Under the pieces are notes generated by a model. That model did no database searches, was not told the DNA's origin, and saw only the letters and a list, made by a program, of their open reading frames with translations. A DNA stretch of 64,000 nucleotides from Actinomadura rubteroloni (GTDB taxonomy: Bacteria > Actinomycetota > Actinomycetes > Streptosporangiales > Streptosporangiaceae), in the NCBI RefSeq assembly GCF_002911665.1, contig NZ_MTBP01000005.1:275794-339793 (forward strand), given 5' to 3'. Shown piece after piece: positions 48,142 to 57,976 of the stretch. Made by a program: the position numbers and the translations under genes. The stretch's first letter is position 1, and each line of letters starts with the position of its first letter.

Positions 48142-48771
48142 ATGCTGAGCGAGCCCGCCCCCCGCCTGTCGGTCCGCGCGCGGCGCGGCGGGGTGTCCGC
48201 CGTCGTGCTGGTGCTGCACGGCGGGCGCGAGCACAGCCGCGCTCCCGCGTCGTTCCGGCAGCCGGCGGCGCTGCGGATGGCGCCGTTCGCGTGGACGCTC
48301 GCGGCCGACGGCCGGCGGCACGGTCTGGCGGTGTGGACGCTGGGGTACCGGTTCCGGGGGTGGAACGGCGCCGACGCCTCCCCCGTCGCGGACGCGCGCT
48401 GGGCGCTGGAGCGGGTCGCGGCGGCCCATCCGGGGGTGCCGGTGGTGCTGGTGGGGCATTCGATGGGGGCGCGGACGGCGTTGCGGGTCGCGGGCGCGGA
48501 GCAGGTGCGGGGCGTGGCGGCGCTGGGCGCGTGGGTGCCGCGGGACGAGCCGGTGGAGCAGCTCGCGGGCCGCCGGGTGCTGTTCGTGCACGGCACCGGG
48601 GACCGGACGACGCCGATCTCGGGCGCCCGCCGGTACGCCGACCGCGCCCGGGACGTCGCGGACGTCCGTTTCGTGGAGGTGCCCGGTGAGGGCCACGCGA
48701 TGCTGCGGCGTCCGGGGCTGTGGCACCGGGCGGTGAGCGCGTTCGCGCTGTCGTGCGCGGCGGCGGGCTGA
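48142..48771 (+). CDS. Alpha/beta hydrolase (small, GHSMG type)
   Basis: 209 aa compact hydrolase. Oxyanion region VLVLHGGREHS, nucleophile elbow VLVGHSMGARTAL (Ser), Asp in FVHGTGDRTTP, His in PGEGHAML. It probably hydrolyses a small ester. ATG at 48142 begins the conserved part. It is followed after 3 bp by a second, unrelated hydrolase, so the two form an operon behind the ATAATGTACATTAT palindrome. Confidence 0.88.
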   Translation: MLSEPAPRLSVRARRGGVSAVVLVLHGGREHSRAPASFRQPAALRMAPFAWTLAADGRRHGLAVWTLGYRFRGWNGADASPVADARWALERVAAAHPGVPVVLVGHSMGARTALRVAGAEQVRGVAALGAWVPRDEPVEQLAGRRVLFVHGTGDRTTPISGARRYADRARDVADVRFVEVPGEGHAMLRRPGLWHRAVSAFALSCAAAG

Positions 48772-48774
48772 GCG

Positions 48775-49695
48775 GTGGGCCGGGATCCGGAGTACCTGGC
48801 GTTCCTGCGCCGCTTCCTCGCCGACTCCGAGGCCCTGAGCCGCGCGGCGGAGCGGGACGGGCTGCGGGGCCTGGCGGCGGCGCGGGCGGTGCACGCGGCG
48901 GAGCTGGCGGCGCTCCCCCGCGCGCCGCTGCACCGGGTGGAGGACGTGGTGGCGGGCGGCGTCGCGGGACGCCTGTACGTGCCGGACAAGGGGGCGCCGC
49001 CGGGGCTGCTGGTGTTCGCGCACGGCGGCGGGTGGGTGCTGGGCGACGTGGAGTCCTACGACCCGGTGGTGCGGGCGCTGGCGGCGGCGTCGGGGGCGGC
49101 GGTGCTGTCGGTGGAGTACCGGCGTCCGCCCCGGCACCGGTTCCCGGCGGCCGTGGACGACGTCGCCGCGGCGGTGGCCGCGGCGGACGGCCTGGCGGCG
49201 CGGCTCGGCACCGGGAAGGTCGCGGTGGGCGGGGACAGCGCGGGCGGTCAGATCGCGGCGGCCGCCGCGCACCGCCTGGGGGCCGCGGGACGGCGCCCGG
49301 CGGGCCTGGTGCTGGTCTATCCGGCGGTGGACCTGCGGTCGGTGCCGTCTCCCCCGCCCGACCCGGACGGCCTGGAGTTCCCCGGCCAGGACCTGGACGG
49401 CGTCCTGGCGGCGTACCTGGGCGACGCCGACCGGACGGACCCGGAGGTGTCGCCGCTGCTGGCCCCGGACTTCTCGGTGCTGCCGCCGACGGTGGTCGCG
49501 ACGGCCGGGCACGACCGGCTCCGCGCGCAGGGCGAGGCGTTCGCGGCGCGGCTGCGGGACGCGGGCGTGGAAGCGGTCCTGCTGCCGGGCGACGGCCTGG
49601 ACCACGGGTTCCTCGGGTGGGGGCCGTTCGCGCGGCGCGCGGCGGACGCGGTCGCCGGTCTCGGCGCGGCCGTCCGCGCCCTGTTCACGGAGTGA
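48775..49695 (+). CDS. HSL-family esterase/lipase
   Basis: 306 aa. The hormone-sensitive-lipase signature HGGGWVLGDVESYDPV is at about 84-99 and the nucleophile elbow is VGGDSAGGQIAAAAA (Ser). The catalytic Asp lies in ATAGHDRLRAQGEAF and His in GLDHGFLG. A short cap covers the N-terminal 60 residues. It hydrolyses short-chain acyl esters. GTG at 48775, 3 bp after the preceding hydrolase stop. Confidence 0.92.
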   Translation: MGRDPEYLAFLRRFLADSEALSRAAERDGLRGLAAARAVHAAELAALPRAPLHRVEDVVAGGVAGRLYVPDKGAPPGLLVFAHGGGWVLGDVESYDPVVRALAAASGAAVLSVEYRRPPRHRFPAAVDDVAAAVAAADGLAARLGTGKVAVGGDSAGGQIAAAAAHRLGAAGRRPAGLVLVYPAVDLRSVPSPPPDPDGLEFPGQDLDGVLAAYLGDADRTDPEVSPLLAPDFSVLPPTVVATAGHDRLRAQGEAFAARLRDAGVEAVLLPGDGLDHGFLGWGPFARRAADAVAGLGAAVRALFTE

Positions 49696-49758
49696 GGACG
49701 CCGACGGCGAGGCGCGTCAGCGTCCCGCCGCCGCCGGCGGACCACTGGGGATGGGGTC

Positions 49759-50469
49759 TTACAGGGGTCCGCCGCCCCCGTCGCCCGGCCCGGGCGTGCC
49801 GGGCGGGACCGGCGACCCCGGCGGCGGGGACGGTTCGGGCGTCGTGCCGGGCGCGGGCTGCTGCGGGACGCTCATCGTCGGCTCGGGCGGCGGCGGGGGC
49901 GGCGGCGACGCCTTCGGCTCGCACGCGAACAGCACCGCCAGGAGCAGCCCCAGGACTCCGAGGACCGCGACGAGCGTCAGCGTCGCCGCGACCAGCCCCC
50001 GCTCCGGCCGCCCGCCCTCCGGCACCACCGGAACCCGCACCGGCACCGGCGGCGGGGCCAGCGCGGGCTGCGACCCCTGCCAGTGCGGACGGAACCCCGG
50101 CCCGTGCCGCGGCCCGTCCACCGCACCCAGCAGCACCGCCCGCAGAAAACGCTCCGCGCCCGCCCGCGCCGTGTCGAACTCCGTCGCGACCCACGGCGCC
50201 GGCCCGTCCGGCTGCGCCGCCACCACCGGCGCCGCACCCCCCGACGACTCCCCCGGCCCGCCCGGCAGCTCCGCGCGGATCGCCGCCCGGAACCGGTCCC
50301 GCGCCGCGGCGTCCTCGGCCGCGCCGCTGCTCAGGACCGCCACCGACGCGCGCCGCCCCGCACCGTCCACCCCGACGAACACGATCCCGGCCGCCGACTC
50401 CGACAGCCGTGCCGACAGGCGGAACGGACCCAGCACTCCCGGATCCCCCGGCGGCAGCGGCGCGGACAT
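49759..50469 (-). CDS. Membrane protein with vestigial kinase N-lobe and Pro-rich tail
   Basis: 236 aa. Residues 10-70 resemble the start of a Ser/Thr kinase (LGPFRLSARLSESAAGIVFV, then GVDGAGRRASVAVL and DRFRAAIRAEL), but the glycine loop is lost, the VAVK lysine is replaced (VAVL), and no catalytic loop or activation segment follows. One transmembrane helix at about 160-183 (LVAATLTLVAVLGVLGLLLAVL) is followed by a Pro-rich extracytoplasmic tail. It looks like a shortened PknB-type protein that kept only N-lobe, helix and tail. A role in binding rather than phosphorylation is inferred. Confidence 0.7.
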   Translation of the reverse strand: MSAPLPPGDPGVLGPFRLSARLSESAAGIVFVGVDGAGRRASVAVLSSGAAEDAAARDRFRAAIRAELPGGPGESSGGAAPVVAAQPDGPAPWVATEFDTARAGAERFLRAVLLGAVDGPRHGPGFRPHWQGSQPALAPPPVPVRVPVVPEGGRPERGLVAATLTLVAVLGVLGLLLAVLFACEPKASPPPPPPPEPTMSVPQQPAPGTTPEPSPPPGSPVPPGTPGPGDGGGGPL

Positions 50470-50595
50470 GGGCGCCACACTAACAACCCGATCACTGGAC
50501 GGCCCTCCACCCGGGTAGGACCCGCCCCAACGGAGATCGCGTAGGGTCGGGGAAGCTCCCGCCGCACCCGCCGAGGACCAGTGAGGGAACCGCCG

Positions 50596-51605
<1,010 letters not shown>

Positions 51606-51609
<4 letters not shown>

Positions 51610-52574
51610 CCACCGGCGACGACGAACGCGAACGCGCGCGGCGCCTGGCGCCCGGCCCCGGCCTGCGGCGCCTGCACCTGGCCGTCACCCGCCGCCTGGA
51701 CGGCCTCCTCAACGGCGAGCACCTCGGCCTGCTCCCCGGCCCCGGCACCGAACTCGCCGAAGCGCGCCTCTACCAGGCCGGCGAGGACGACGTCCGCCAC
51801 ATGGACTGGGCCGTCACCGCCCGCACCACCAACCCCCACGTCCGCGACCTCGTCGCCGACCACGAACTCGAGGCGTGGGCGCTGGTCGACCTCACCCCCA
51901 GCATGGACTTCGGCACCGCCCACCTCACCAAACGCGACCTGGCCGCCGCCGCCCTCGCCGCCGTCGGGTTCCTCACCGTCCGCCTCGGCGACCGCGTCGG
52001 CGCCTACCTCCACACCCCCGCCGGGCTCCGCCGCCTGCCCGCCCGCACCGGACGCCCCGCCCTCTACGCCCTCCTCCACACCGTCCTCACCACCCCCATC
52101 CGGCCCGCACCCGACGCCGCGACGCTCACCGCCGCGCTCACCGCCCTGGCCTCCGGCCAGACCCGCCGCGGCCTGCGCGTCGTCATCTCCGACTTCCTCC
52201 CCCAGCCCGGCGACGACCCCGAGCACCCCCCGTGGGAACGCCCCCTGCGCCGCCTCACCGCCCGCCACCAGGTCCTCGCCGTCGAGATCATCGACCCCCG
52301 CGAACTCGACCTCCCCGACATCGGCCTCCTGGACATGACCGACCCCGAGACCGGCGCCACCCACGAGATCGTCCTGGACCGCCGCACCCGCCAGCGGTAC
52401 GCCCGCGCCGCAGCCGCCCACCGCGCCGCCACCCGCGCCGCCCTGCGCCGCGCCGGCGCCCACCACCTCGTCCTGCGCACCGACCGCGACTGGATCGCCG
52501 ACATCGCCCGCTTCGCGCTCCGCCAGCGCCGCGCCGCCGGACGCGCCATCGCCGCGCCGGGGGTGCGCGCATGA
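51606..52574 (+). CDS. DUF58 domain protein
   Basis: 322 aa. The DUF58 signature is LYQAGEDDVRHMDWAVTART, after which a VWA-like fold starts WALVDLTPSMDFGTAHLTKR. It is the middle gene of a MoxR-DUF58-VWA operon and overlaps both neighbours by 4 bp, so the three products are made together and probably form one complex at the membrane. Confidence 0.93.
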
Positions 52575-53518
52575 CCTTCCTGTCACCCGAGCGGCTCTGG
52601 CTCCTCGCGCTGCTGCCGCTCCTGGCCGCCGCGTACGTCCTGCTGCAGCTCCGCCGCCGCACCTACGCCGTCCGGTTCACCAACCTCGCGCTCCTGCAGC
52701 ACGTCGCGCCGCGCCGCCCCGGCTGGCGCCGCCACATCGCCGCCGCCCTGTTCCTCGCCATGATCACCCTCATGACCGTCGGGTTCGCGCGGCCCGCCGG
52801 GAACGTCAAGGTCCCCCGCGACCGCGCCACGATCATGGTCGCCGTGGACGTGTCGCTGTCCATGATGGCCCGCGACGTCACCCCCTCCCGGCTCGACGCC
52901 GCCAAGGACGCCGCGAAGAAGTTCATCCAGGACCTCCCCGCCCGCTTCAACGTCGGCGTCGTCGCGTTCGCCGGGAACGCCAACCTCATCGCCGCGCCCA
53001 CCACCGACCGCGCGAACGCCATCGCGTCCCTGGACCGCCTCACCCTCGCCAAACGCACCGCCATCGGCGAAGCCGTCTTCACCTGCCTCCAGGGCATCGG
53101 GTCCTTCGACGCCCAGGCCCGCCAGGACCCGCCGCCCGCCCACATCGTCCTGCTGTCCGACGGCGACAACACCACCGGACGCTCCGTCCAGGAAGCCGTC
53201 GACGCCAGCCGCGCCGCGCACGTCCCCGTCTCCACCATCGCGTTCGGCACCCCGTACGGCACCGTCGACATCGAAGGCGAGACCACCAGCGTCTCGGTCA
53301 ACAAGGAGACCCTCCGCACCCTCGCCGAGAGCACCGACGGGAAGGCCTACGAAGCCGCCGACGCCGGGCAGCTCAGCGACGTCTACACCCACATCGGCAG
53401 TTCCCTGGGCTTCACCACCGAGCACCGCGACATCACCGCCCGCTTCACCGGCCTGGCCCTCCTGCTCGCCCTCGGCGCCGCCGGAACCTCCCTGTTCTGG
53501 TTCTCCCGCCTCCCCTAG
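52571..53518 (+). CDS. VWA domain membrane protein (BatA-like)
   Basis: 315 aa. Two N-terminal helices (WLLALLPLLAAAYVLLQL, AALFLAMITLMTVGFA), a periplasmic-side VWA domain with intact MIDAS (VAVDVSLSMMARD, then T in AKRTAIGEA and D in LLSDGDNTTG), and a C-terminal helix. VWA proteins of this operon type bind divalent metal and mediate protein contact with the MoxR ATPase. The stop overlaps the convergent rhomboid-like gene by 4 bp. Confidence 0.93.
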   Translation: MTFLSPERLWLLALLPLLAAAYVLLQLRRRTYAVRFTNLALLQHVAPRRPGWRRHIAAALFLAMITLMTVGFARPAGNVKVPRDRATIMVAVDVSLSMMARDVTPSRLDAAKDAAKKFIQDLPARFNVGVVAFAGNANLIAAPTTDRANAIASLDRLTLAKRTAIGEAVFTCLQGIGSFDAQARQDPPPAHIVLLSDGDNTTGRSVQEAVDASRAAHVPVSTIAFGTPYGTVDIEGETTSVSVNKETLRTLAESTDGKAYEAADAGQLSDVYTHIGSSLGFTTEHRDITARFTGLALLLALGAAGTSLFWFSRLP

Positions 53519-54306
53519 CCCCGCGCGGCGCGGACACGGCACGGCTCCGCGCACGGCAGGCACGGCGCCACGTTCGGCGGACGCCGCGACGGCGCCCACC
53601 ACAGCAGCACCGCCCCCGCCGCCAGACCGCACAGGGCCGCCAGGACGTGCCCGACGTCCCACAGCGTCCCGCCCCGCACCAGCGGCCCCGCCACCCCCGC
53701 CGTGACCAGCACCGCACCCGCCACCCGCGCCCGGCCCCGCATCAGCAGCACCGCCCCCGCGAGCTGCGCCACCATGATGTAGGAGACACCGACGTCGGTC
53801 GTCACCGCCAGCCACGCCGGCGCCCGCCCCGACTCCAGCGCCCCCGTCTCCACCACCGCCGTCAGCAGCGACCCCAGCACATGCCCCGCCAGCCCGATCA
53901 CCACCGAACGCGGCGTCCCCCACCGCCGCTCCCCCCACGCCACCACCGTCACGAACACCAGCACGTACAGCACCAGGCCCTGGCCCTTGTCCGCCACCCA
54001 CAACGCGCTGTTCGCCAGCGCCCGCAACGGCTCCCGGTGCAGATTCGCCAGATTCGTCGACTGCAACGTCGTCAACAGCTCGATCAACCGCGGCGGCGCC
54101 GACTCCTGCACCAGCGTCGACGCCGTGAACACCGCCACGTACGCGAACGTCGCCGGCGCCTCCAGCACCCACGCGTGCGCCGCCCGCGTCCACGGCGCCA
54201 GCCACCCCGCCACCCGCCCCGCAGGCCCCCACACCGCCCCCAGCCCCCGCAGCGCGTACCACGCCGCGACGACCGCGGCCACGCCCATCACCATCCCCGC
54301 ACCCAC
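53515..54306 (-). CDS. Rhomboid-like multi-pass membrane protein
   Basis: 263 aa with about six helices. ERRWGTPRSVVIGLAGHVLGSLLTAVVE, then DVGVSYIMVAQLAGAVLL and DVGHVLAALCGLAAG, match the rhomboid-like family of actinomycetes. The Ser of GVSY and His of DVGH could be the catalytic pair, but the canonical GxSG is altered, so protease activity is doubtful. GTG 54306, ATG 54294 and ATG 54288 are all possible starts. The tail is Cys/Arg-rich (APCLPCAEPCRVRAARG). Confidence 0.8.
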   Translation of the reverse strand: MGAGMVMGVAAVVAAWYALRGLGAVWGPAGRVAGWLAPWTRAAHAWVLEAPATFAYVAVFTASTLVQESAPPRLIELLTTLQSTNLANLHREPLRALANSALWVADKGQGLVLYVLVFVTVVAWGERRWGTPRSVVIGLAGHVLGSLLTAVVETGALESGRAPAWLAVTTDVGVSYIMVAQLAGAVLLMRGRARVAGAVLVTAGVAGPLVRGGTLWDVGHVLAALCGLAAGAVLLWWAPSRRPPNVAPCLPCAEPCRVRAARG

Positions 54307-54430
54307 GTCCGGCCCCCCTGCCCTCGACCACCGCAGCGTCCCACCCGCCCCCTCCCCCGCGCCCGCACCGACACGGACCGCGCCGCGCCCGGGACGGACG
54401 GGCGTCCCCGGACTGGTACGGTCGGCCGAC

Positions 54431-55042
54431 GTGGGAGATCACTACTTCGCGCCGCGGCCCGGCCTGCCCGCCCGGCCCGGCGCCGTCGACCTGGTCCTGC
54501 CGGACCTGCACCTGCGGCTCGCGACCGACCGCGGCATGTTCTCCCCCGGCCGCGTCGACCCCGGCACCCGGATCCTGCTGGAGACCGTCCCGCCGCCCCC
54601 GCCCACCGGGCACCTCCTGGACCTCGGCGCCGGATACGGCCCCATCGCCCTCACCCTGGCGGCGCGCTCGCCGCAGGCGAGCGTCTGGGGCGTGGACATC
54701 AACGAGCGCGCACTCGACACGGCGAGGCGCAATGCCTCCACCGCCGGGCTTGACAATGTAAGGTTCATACTGCCGGACGAGGCCGACCCCGGCGTCCGCT
54801 ACGCCGCGCTCTGGTCCAACCCCCCGATCCGCATCGGCAAGGCCGCCCTGCACGACCTGCTGAACACGTGGCTGCCGCGCCTGTCCCCCGGCGCGACCGC
54901 CCACCTCGTCGTCCAGAAGCACCTGGGCGCCGACTCCCTGCACCGCTGGCTCGACGCCTCCTACCCCACCGAGCGGATCGCGTCCCGCGCGAACTACCGC
55001 GTCCTCGCCGTCACCGCACCCCGAGAAGGAACCGCCCGATGA
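54431..55042 (+). CDS. Class I SAM-dependent methyltransferase (RsmC/RlmG-like)
   Basis: 203 aa. Motif I LLDLGAGYGPIALTLA, acidic end of strand 2 in WGVDINERALDTARRNA, and the base-methylating motif ALWSNPPIRIGK (NPPI). It corresponds to the catalytic half of RsmC-type rRNA m2G methyltransferases. GTG at 54431 has no Shine-Dalgarno sequence; TACGGT with a preceding TGG at about 54417 stands 8 nt upstream, so the mRNA is probably leaderless. The stop overlaps the TrmH-family gene by 4 bp: two RNA-modifying enzymes in one operon. Confidence 0.9.
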   Translation: MGDHYFAPRPGLPARPGAVDLVLPDLHLRLATDRGMFSPGRVDPGTRILLETVPPPPPTGHLLDLGAGYGPIALTLAARSPQASVWGVDINERALDTARRNASTAGLDNVRFILPDEADPGVRYAALWSNPPIRIGKAALHDLLNTWLPRLSPGATAHLVVQKHLGADSLHRWLDASYPTERIASRANYRVLAVTAPREGTAR

Positions 55043-55611
55043 CCAGCCCGCAGGCCGGCGCGCACCCCGGCCGCCGCCAGCTGCGCCCCACCGACGTCAA
55101 GCGCCTCAACCGCGGCTGGCGCCGCCGCACCGAGGCCCGCCTCGGGCTGCTCGCCGAGTCCGTCACGCAGCCGTTCAACATCGGGTCCCTGCTGCGCAGC
55201 GCCGCCGTGTTCGGCGTCGAGCACCTGTGGCTCGCCGGGAACGCCACCTCCCCCGACCACCGCAACGTCGCCAAGGTCGCGCTCGGCACCGAACGGCTCG
55301 TCCCCTGGACGCACGCCGGGACTCCCGCCGAGGCCGCCGCCGGGATCCGCGCGGCCGGGCTGCGGCTGGTGGCGATCGAGCTGACCGCCGACGCCGTCCC
55401 GCTGCACGACGCTCCCCTGGACGGCGACGTGTGCCTGGCCGTCGGCGGCGAGGACCACGGGGTCTCCCCCGCGCTGCTCGCCGCCGCCGACGCCGTCGCC
55501 TACATCCCCCAGACCGGGCGCGTGGGGTCCCTCAACGTCGCCGTCGCCGCCGCGATCGCGCTCGCCGAGGCGCGCCGGCGCGAATGGGCGGCCGGGCCGC
55601 CGCCCGCCTGA
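55039..55611 (+). CDS. TrmH/SpoU-family RNA methyltransferase
   Basis: 190 aa SPOUT fold. Motif 1 ESVTQPFNIGSLLRSAAVFG, motif 2 LAVGGEDHGVSPALL and motif 3 YIPQTGRVGSLNVAVAAAIAL form the trefoil-knot SAM site. It 2'-O-methylates tRNA or rRNA; the substrate is unassigned. AGAAGGA precedes the ATG. Confidence 0.92.
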   Translation: MTSPQAGAHPGRRQLRPTDVKRLNRGWRRRTEARLGLLAESVTQPFNIGSLLRSAAVFGVEHLWLAGNATSPDHRNVAKVALGTERLVPWTHAGTPAEAAAGIRAAGLRLVAIELTADAVPLHDAPLDGDVCLAVGGEDHGVSPALLAAADAVAYIPQTGRVGSLNVAVAAAIALAEARRREWAAGPPPA

Positions 55612-55614
55612 CGG

Positions 55615-55833
55615 TCAGGCCGACAGGCCGTCCATCAGCGCCGCGAACTCCTCCAGCGAGATCCGCCCGTCGCGGTCCCGGTCGGCCTGGACGACGACCT
55701 CGACCGCCCGCGTGTCGGTGATCTGGCGGCCCAGCGCCGCCATCAGGCCCTTCAGCTCCGCCGGGGAGATCCGGCCGTCGCCGTCGGCGTCCACCAGCTC
55801 GAACGTCGCCCGGTACTGCTCCACGTCCGCCAT
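55615..55833 (-). CDS. Two-EF-hand calcium-binding protein
   Basis: 72 aa. Two canonical EF-hand loops: DADGDGRISPAE and DRDRDGRISLEE, each with Asp at 1, 3, 5 and Glu at 12, flanked by helices. It resembles the small calcium sensors/buffers common in Streptomyces relatives. GGAG lies 9 nt before ATG 55833. It is convergent with the RNA methyltransferase and divergent from the GDPD gene. Confidence 0.93.
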   Translation of the reverse strand: MADVEQYRATFELVDADGDGRISPAELKGLMAALGRQITDTRAVEVVVQADRDRDGRISLEEFAALMDGLSA

Positions 55834-55937
55834 CCGCGCATGCTCCTTCGTCGCTGCCGTAACAGGTGCGGGGGTGACGGTAGCAGCCCAGCCACCGTCC
55901 TTTACAAAGTAAGTCACGGGTGGGGGCGGGGACCCGC

Positions 55938-55943
55938 GATAAT
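55938..55943 (+). promoter_or_regulatory. -10 element of a leaderless GDPD transcript
   Basis: GATAAT ends 7 nt before the GTG at 55951, so transcription should start at or next to the start codon. No ribosome binding site is present. Confidence 0.6.
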
Positions 55944-55950
55944 CGGGGGC

Positions 55951-56820
55951 GTGCCGCCCAGCTACGCCTTCCTCGACCACCCCGGTCCCATCCCCTTCGC
56001 CCACCGCGGCGGCGCCGCCGGACGCCCCGAGAACTCCATGGCCGCCTTCCAGCGCGCCGCCGAGCTCGGCTACCGCTACCTGGAGACCGACGCGCGCGCC
56101 ACCGCCGACGGCGTCGTCGTCGCCTTCCACGACCGCACGCTGGACCGCGTCACCGACGGGACCGGGCCGCTGGCCCGCCTCCCCTACGCCGACGTCGCGC
56201 GCGCCCGCGTCCACGGCACCGAGCCGGTCCCCCGCATGGACGACCTCCTCGGCTCCTTCCCCGGCGCCCGCGTCAACATCGACCTCAAGGACGCCTCCGT
56301 CATCGGCCCCCTCGTCGAGGTCCTGCACCGCACCCGCGCCTGGGACCGCGTGTGCATCACGTCGTTCTCCACCCGCCGCCTCGCCCAGCTGCGCGCCCGC
56401 CTGCCGCTCTACACCGACCGGGACGTCTGCACCGCCCTCGGCCCCCGCGACCTGGTCACCCTGCGCGCCCTGTCGCTGGCCGGACGCCCCGGACCGCGCC
56501 GCGAGCGCCTCGCCGCCCTGGCCGCCGCCGGCGTCGCGTGCGCGCAGGTCCCCGCGGCCCTCGGCCCGCTGCGCGTCGTCACCGCCCCGTTCGTCGCGCA
56601 GTGCCACGCCCTCGGCCTGAAGGTCCACGCCTGGACGATCAACGACCAGCCCACCATGGACCGGCTCCTGGACCTCGGCGTGGACGGCATCATGACCGAC
56701 GAGCTGGTCACCCTCCGGCACGTCATGTCCGCGCGCGGCCAGTGGCAGCACGGCCCGCCCGCCGTCCGGCCCGCGGCACCCCCCGCGGTACCTCCGGCCG
56801 GGCGCCCGTCCGGCGCCTGA
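55951..56820 (+). CDS. Glycerophosphodiester phosphodiesterase
   Basis: 289 aa TIM barrel. PIPFAHRGGAAGRPENSMAAF has the catalytic His-Arg and Glu-Asn, YLETDARATADGVVVAFHD the metal ligands and second His, and VNIDLKD the later acid. It ends VHAWTINDQPTMDRLLDLGVDGIMTDELVTL. It hydrolyses glycerophosphodiesters to glycerol-3-phosphate and an alcohol. It lacks a signal peptide, so it is cytosolic. GTG 55951 is set by the leaderless promoter and family alignment. Confidence 0.94.
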   Translation: MPPSYAFLDHPGPIPFAHRGGAAGRPENSMAAFQRAAELGYRYLETDARATADGVVVAFHDRTLDRVTDGTGPLARLPYADVARARVHGTEPVPRMDDLLGSFPGARVNIDLKDASVIGPLVEVLHRTRAWDRVCITSFSTRRLAQLRARLPLYTDRDVCTALGPRDLVTLRALSLAGRPGPRRERLAALAAAGVACAQVPAALGPLRVVTAPFVAQCHALGLKVHAWTINDQPTMDRLLDLGVDGIMTDELVTLRHVMSARGQWQHGPPAVRPAAPPAVPPAGRPSGA

Positions 56821-56845
56821 CCCCACGCCCGGCGCGCGGCCAGGG

Positions 56846-57115
56846 TCAGCGGCCGAAGCCGGGCGGACGGCGCAGCTCGGCCGCCACGCGCATCGGACGC
56901 GGCGCCGCGCGCTCCTCGGCGGGCTGCGCCGGGCTCGTGCGGGTCAGGTCGATGCGCTGCTCGCGCAGGCTGCGCAGCAGCTCCAGATCCTCGGCCGACA
57001 CCAGGGCCGCCATCGGCCTCCCCCGCCGGGTGAGCAGGACCGGATCGCCGGTGTAGGCGACCCGGTTGACCAGATCGGCGAACTGGGCGCGCGCTTCCGT
57101 CACCGGGATTTCCAC
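56846..57115 (-). CDS. Orphan Phd/YefM-family antitoxin
   Basis: 89 aa. The Phd N-terminal fold is VEIPVTEARAQFADLVNRVA, then GDPVLLTRRGRPMAALVSAEDLELLRSL. The tail is Arg/Pro-rich. Start is GTG 57115, by family length, with no Shine-Dalgarno sequence. No Doc, YoeB or other toxin gene lies on either side; downstream is the convergent GDPD gene. It shares its upstream region with clpP and a 12-bp inverted repeat, so it could act as a DNA-binding regulator of clpP, a protease that degrades antitoxins (inference). Confidence 0.85.
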   Translation of the reverse strand: MEIPVTEARAQFADLVNRVAYTGDPVLLTRRGRPMAALVSAEDLELLRSLREQRIDLTRTSPAQPAEERAAPRPMRVAAELRRPPGFGR

Positions 57116-57157
57116 GGATTCATCGTATAGCGAACCGCCCTGGCCTTCCCGACCCGC

Positions 57158-57204
57158 GAACTGTACGTTTCGTACGTCCGCCAAACGTACAGAACGTACA
57201 GTTC
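57158..57204. promoter_or_regulatory. Nested inverted repeats upstream of clpP
   Basis: GAACTGTACGTT (57158-57169) and AACGTACAGTTC (57193-57204) are perfect 12-bp arms. Inside, TGTACGTTT (57162-57170) and AAACGTACA (57183-57191) are also exact. ACGTACAG occurs twice in tandem in the right half. This ends 15 bp before the clpP ATG and lies between two divergent genes. Confidence 0.75.
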
Positions 57205-57218
57205 ATGGGAGGCATCGC

Positions 57219-57845
57219 ATGCACCGTCCCGACGGGGACCGCCCGCCGCTGTTCACCGCCCGCACCGCCGCGCCCGCCGAGGCCCCGCCGCGCGGCGACG
57301 AGCCGATCTTCCAGCGGCTGCTGGAGCGGCGGATCGTGTTCCTCGGCCAGGAGGTCGACGACCGCGTCGCCAACCGCGTCGGCGCGCAGCTCCTGCTGCT
57401 GGCCGCCGACGACCCCGACCGCGACATCACCCTCTACGTCAACTCCCCCGGCGGCGTCGTGGACGCCGGCCTGGCCATCTACGACGTCATGCAGTTCGTG
57501 CCCAACGACATCGCCACCGTCGGCCTCGGGCTGGCCGCGTCGATGGGCCAGATGCTGCTGTGCGCGGGCGCGCCCGGGAAGCGGTACGCGCTGCGGCACA
57601 CCCGCGTGATGATGCACCAGCCGCACGGCGGCATCGGCGGGACCGCCTCCGACGTCCGGATCCAGGCCGAGCAGGCCCGCTACCTGCGCCGCGTCCTCGC
57701 CGAGCGGACCGCGTTCCACACCGGGCAGCCGCTGGAGCGCGTCGAGGCCGACGGGGAGCGCGACCGCTGGTTCACCGCCGACCAGGCCCGCGAGTACGGG
57801 TTCGTCGACCACGTCGTCGACACCACCGACCGGGTCGGGACCTGA
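57219..57845 (+). CDS. clpP: ATP-dependent Clp protease proteolytic subunit
   Basis: 208 aa. Catalytic Ser in GLAASMGQMLL, His in VMMHQPHGG, Asp near the end (AREYGFVDHVV). EPIFQRLLERRIVFLGQEVDD and LYVNSPGGVV are conserved. GGAGG lies before ATG 57219. It is a single clpP gene without clpX or a second clpP, resembling the extra ClpP paralogues of actinomycetes (such as clpP3) rather than the main clpP1P2 pair. The strong palindrome upstream suggests induced expression. Confidence 0.93.
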   Translation: MHRPDGDRPPLFTARTAAPAEAPPRGDEPIFQRLLERRIVFLGQEVDDRVANRVGAQLLLLAADDPDRDITLYVNSPGGVVDAGLAIYDVMQFVPNDIATVGLGLAASMGQMLLCAGAPGKRYALRHTRVMMHQPHGGIGGTASDVRIQAEQARYLRRVLAERTAFHTGQPLERVEADGERDRWFTADQAREYGFVDHVVDTTDRVGT

Positions 57846-57976
57846 CCGTCCCCGCCCGCCCCTGACCGCGATCCGCGACGGGCGGCCCAGCCGGACGAGT
57901 GCCGCGAACCGGGCGCCCGAAACCGGACACCTCGTCTCCGAGTCCGCAAACGGCAGGGTTGGAACGGCCTCCGGAC

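Noticed and set aside
56846..57115. Complete toxin-antitoxin pair
   Set aside because: No Doc, RelE, YoeB or other toxin-like frame adjoins the Phd-type gene on either strand.
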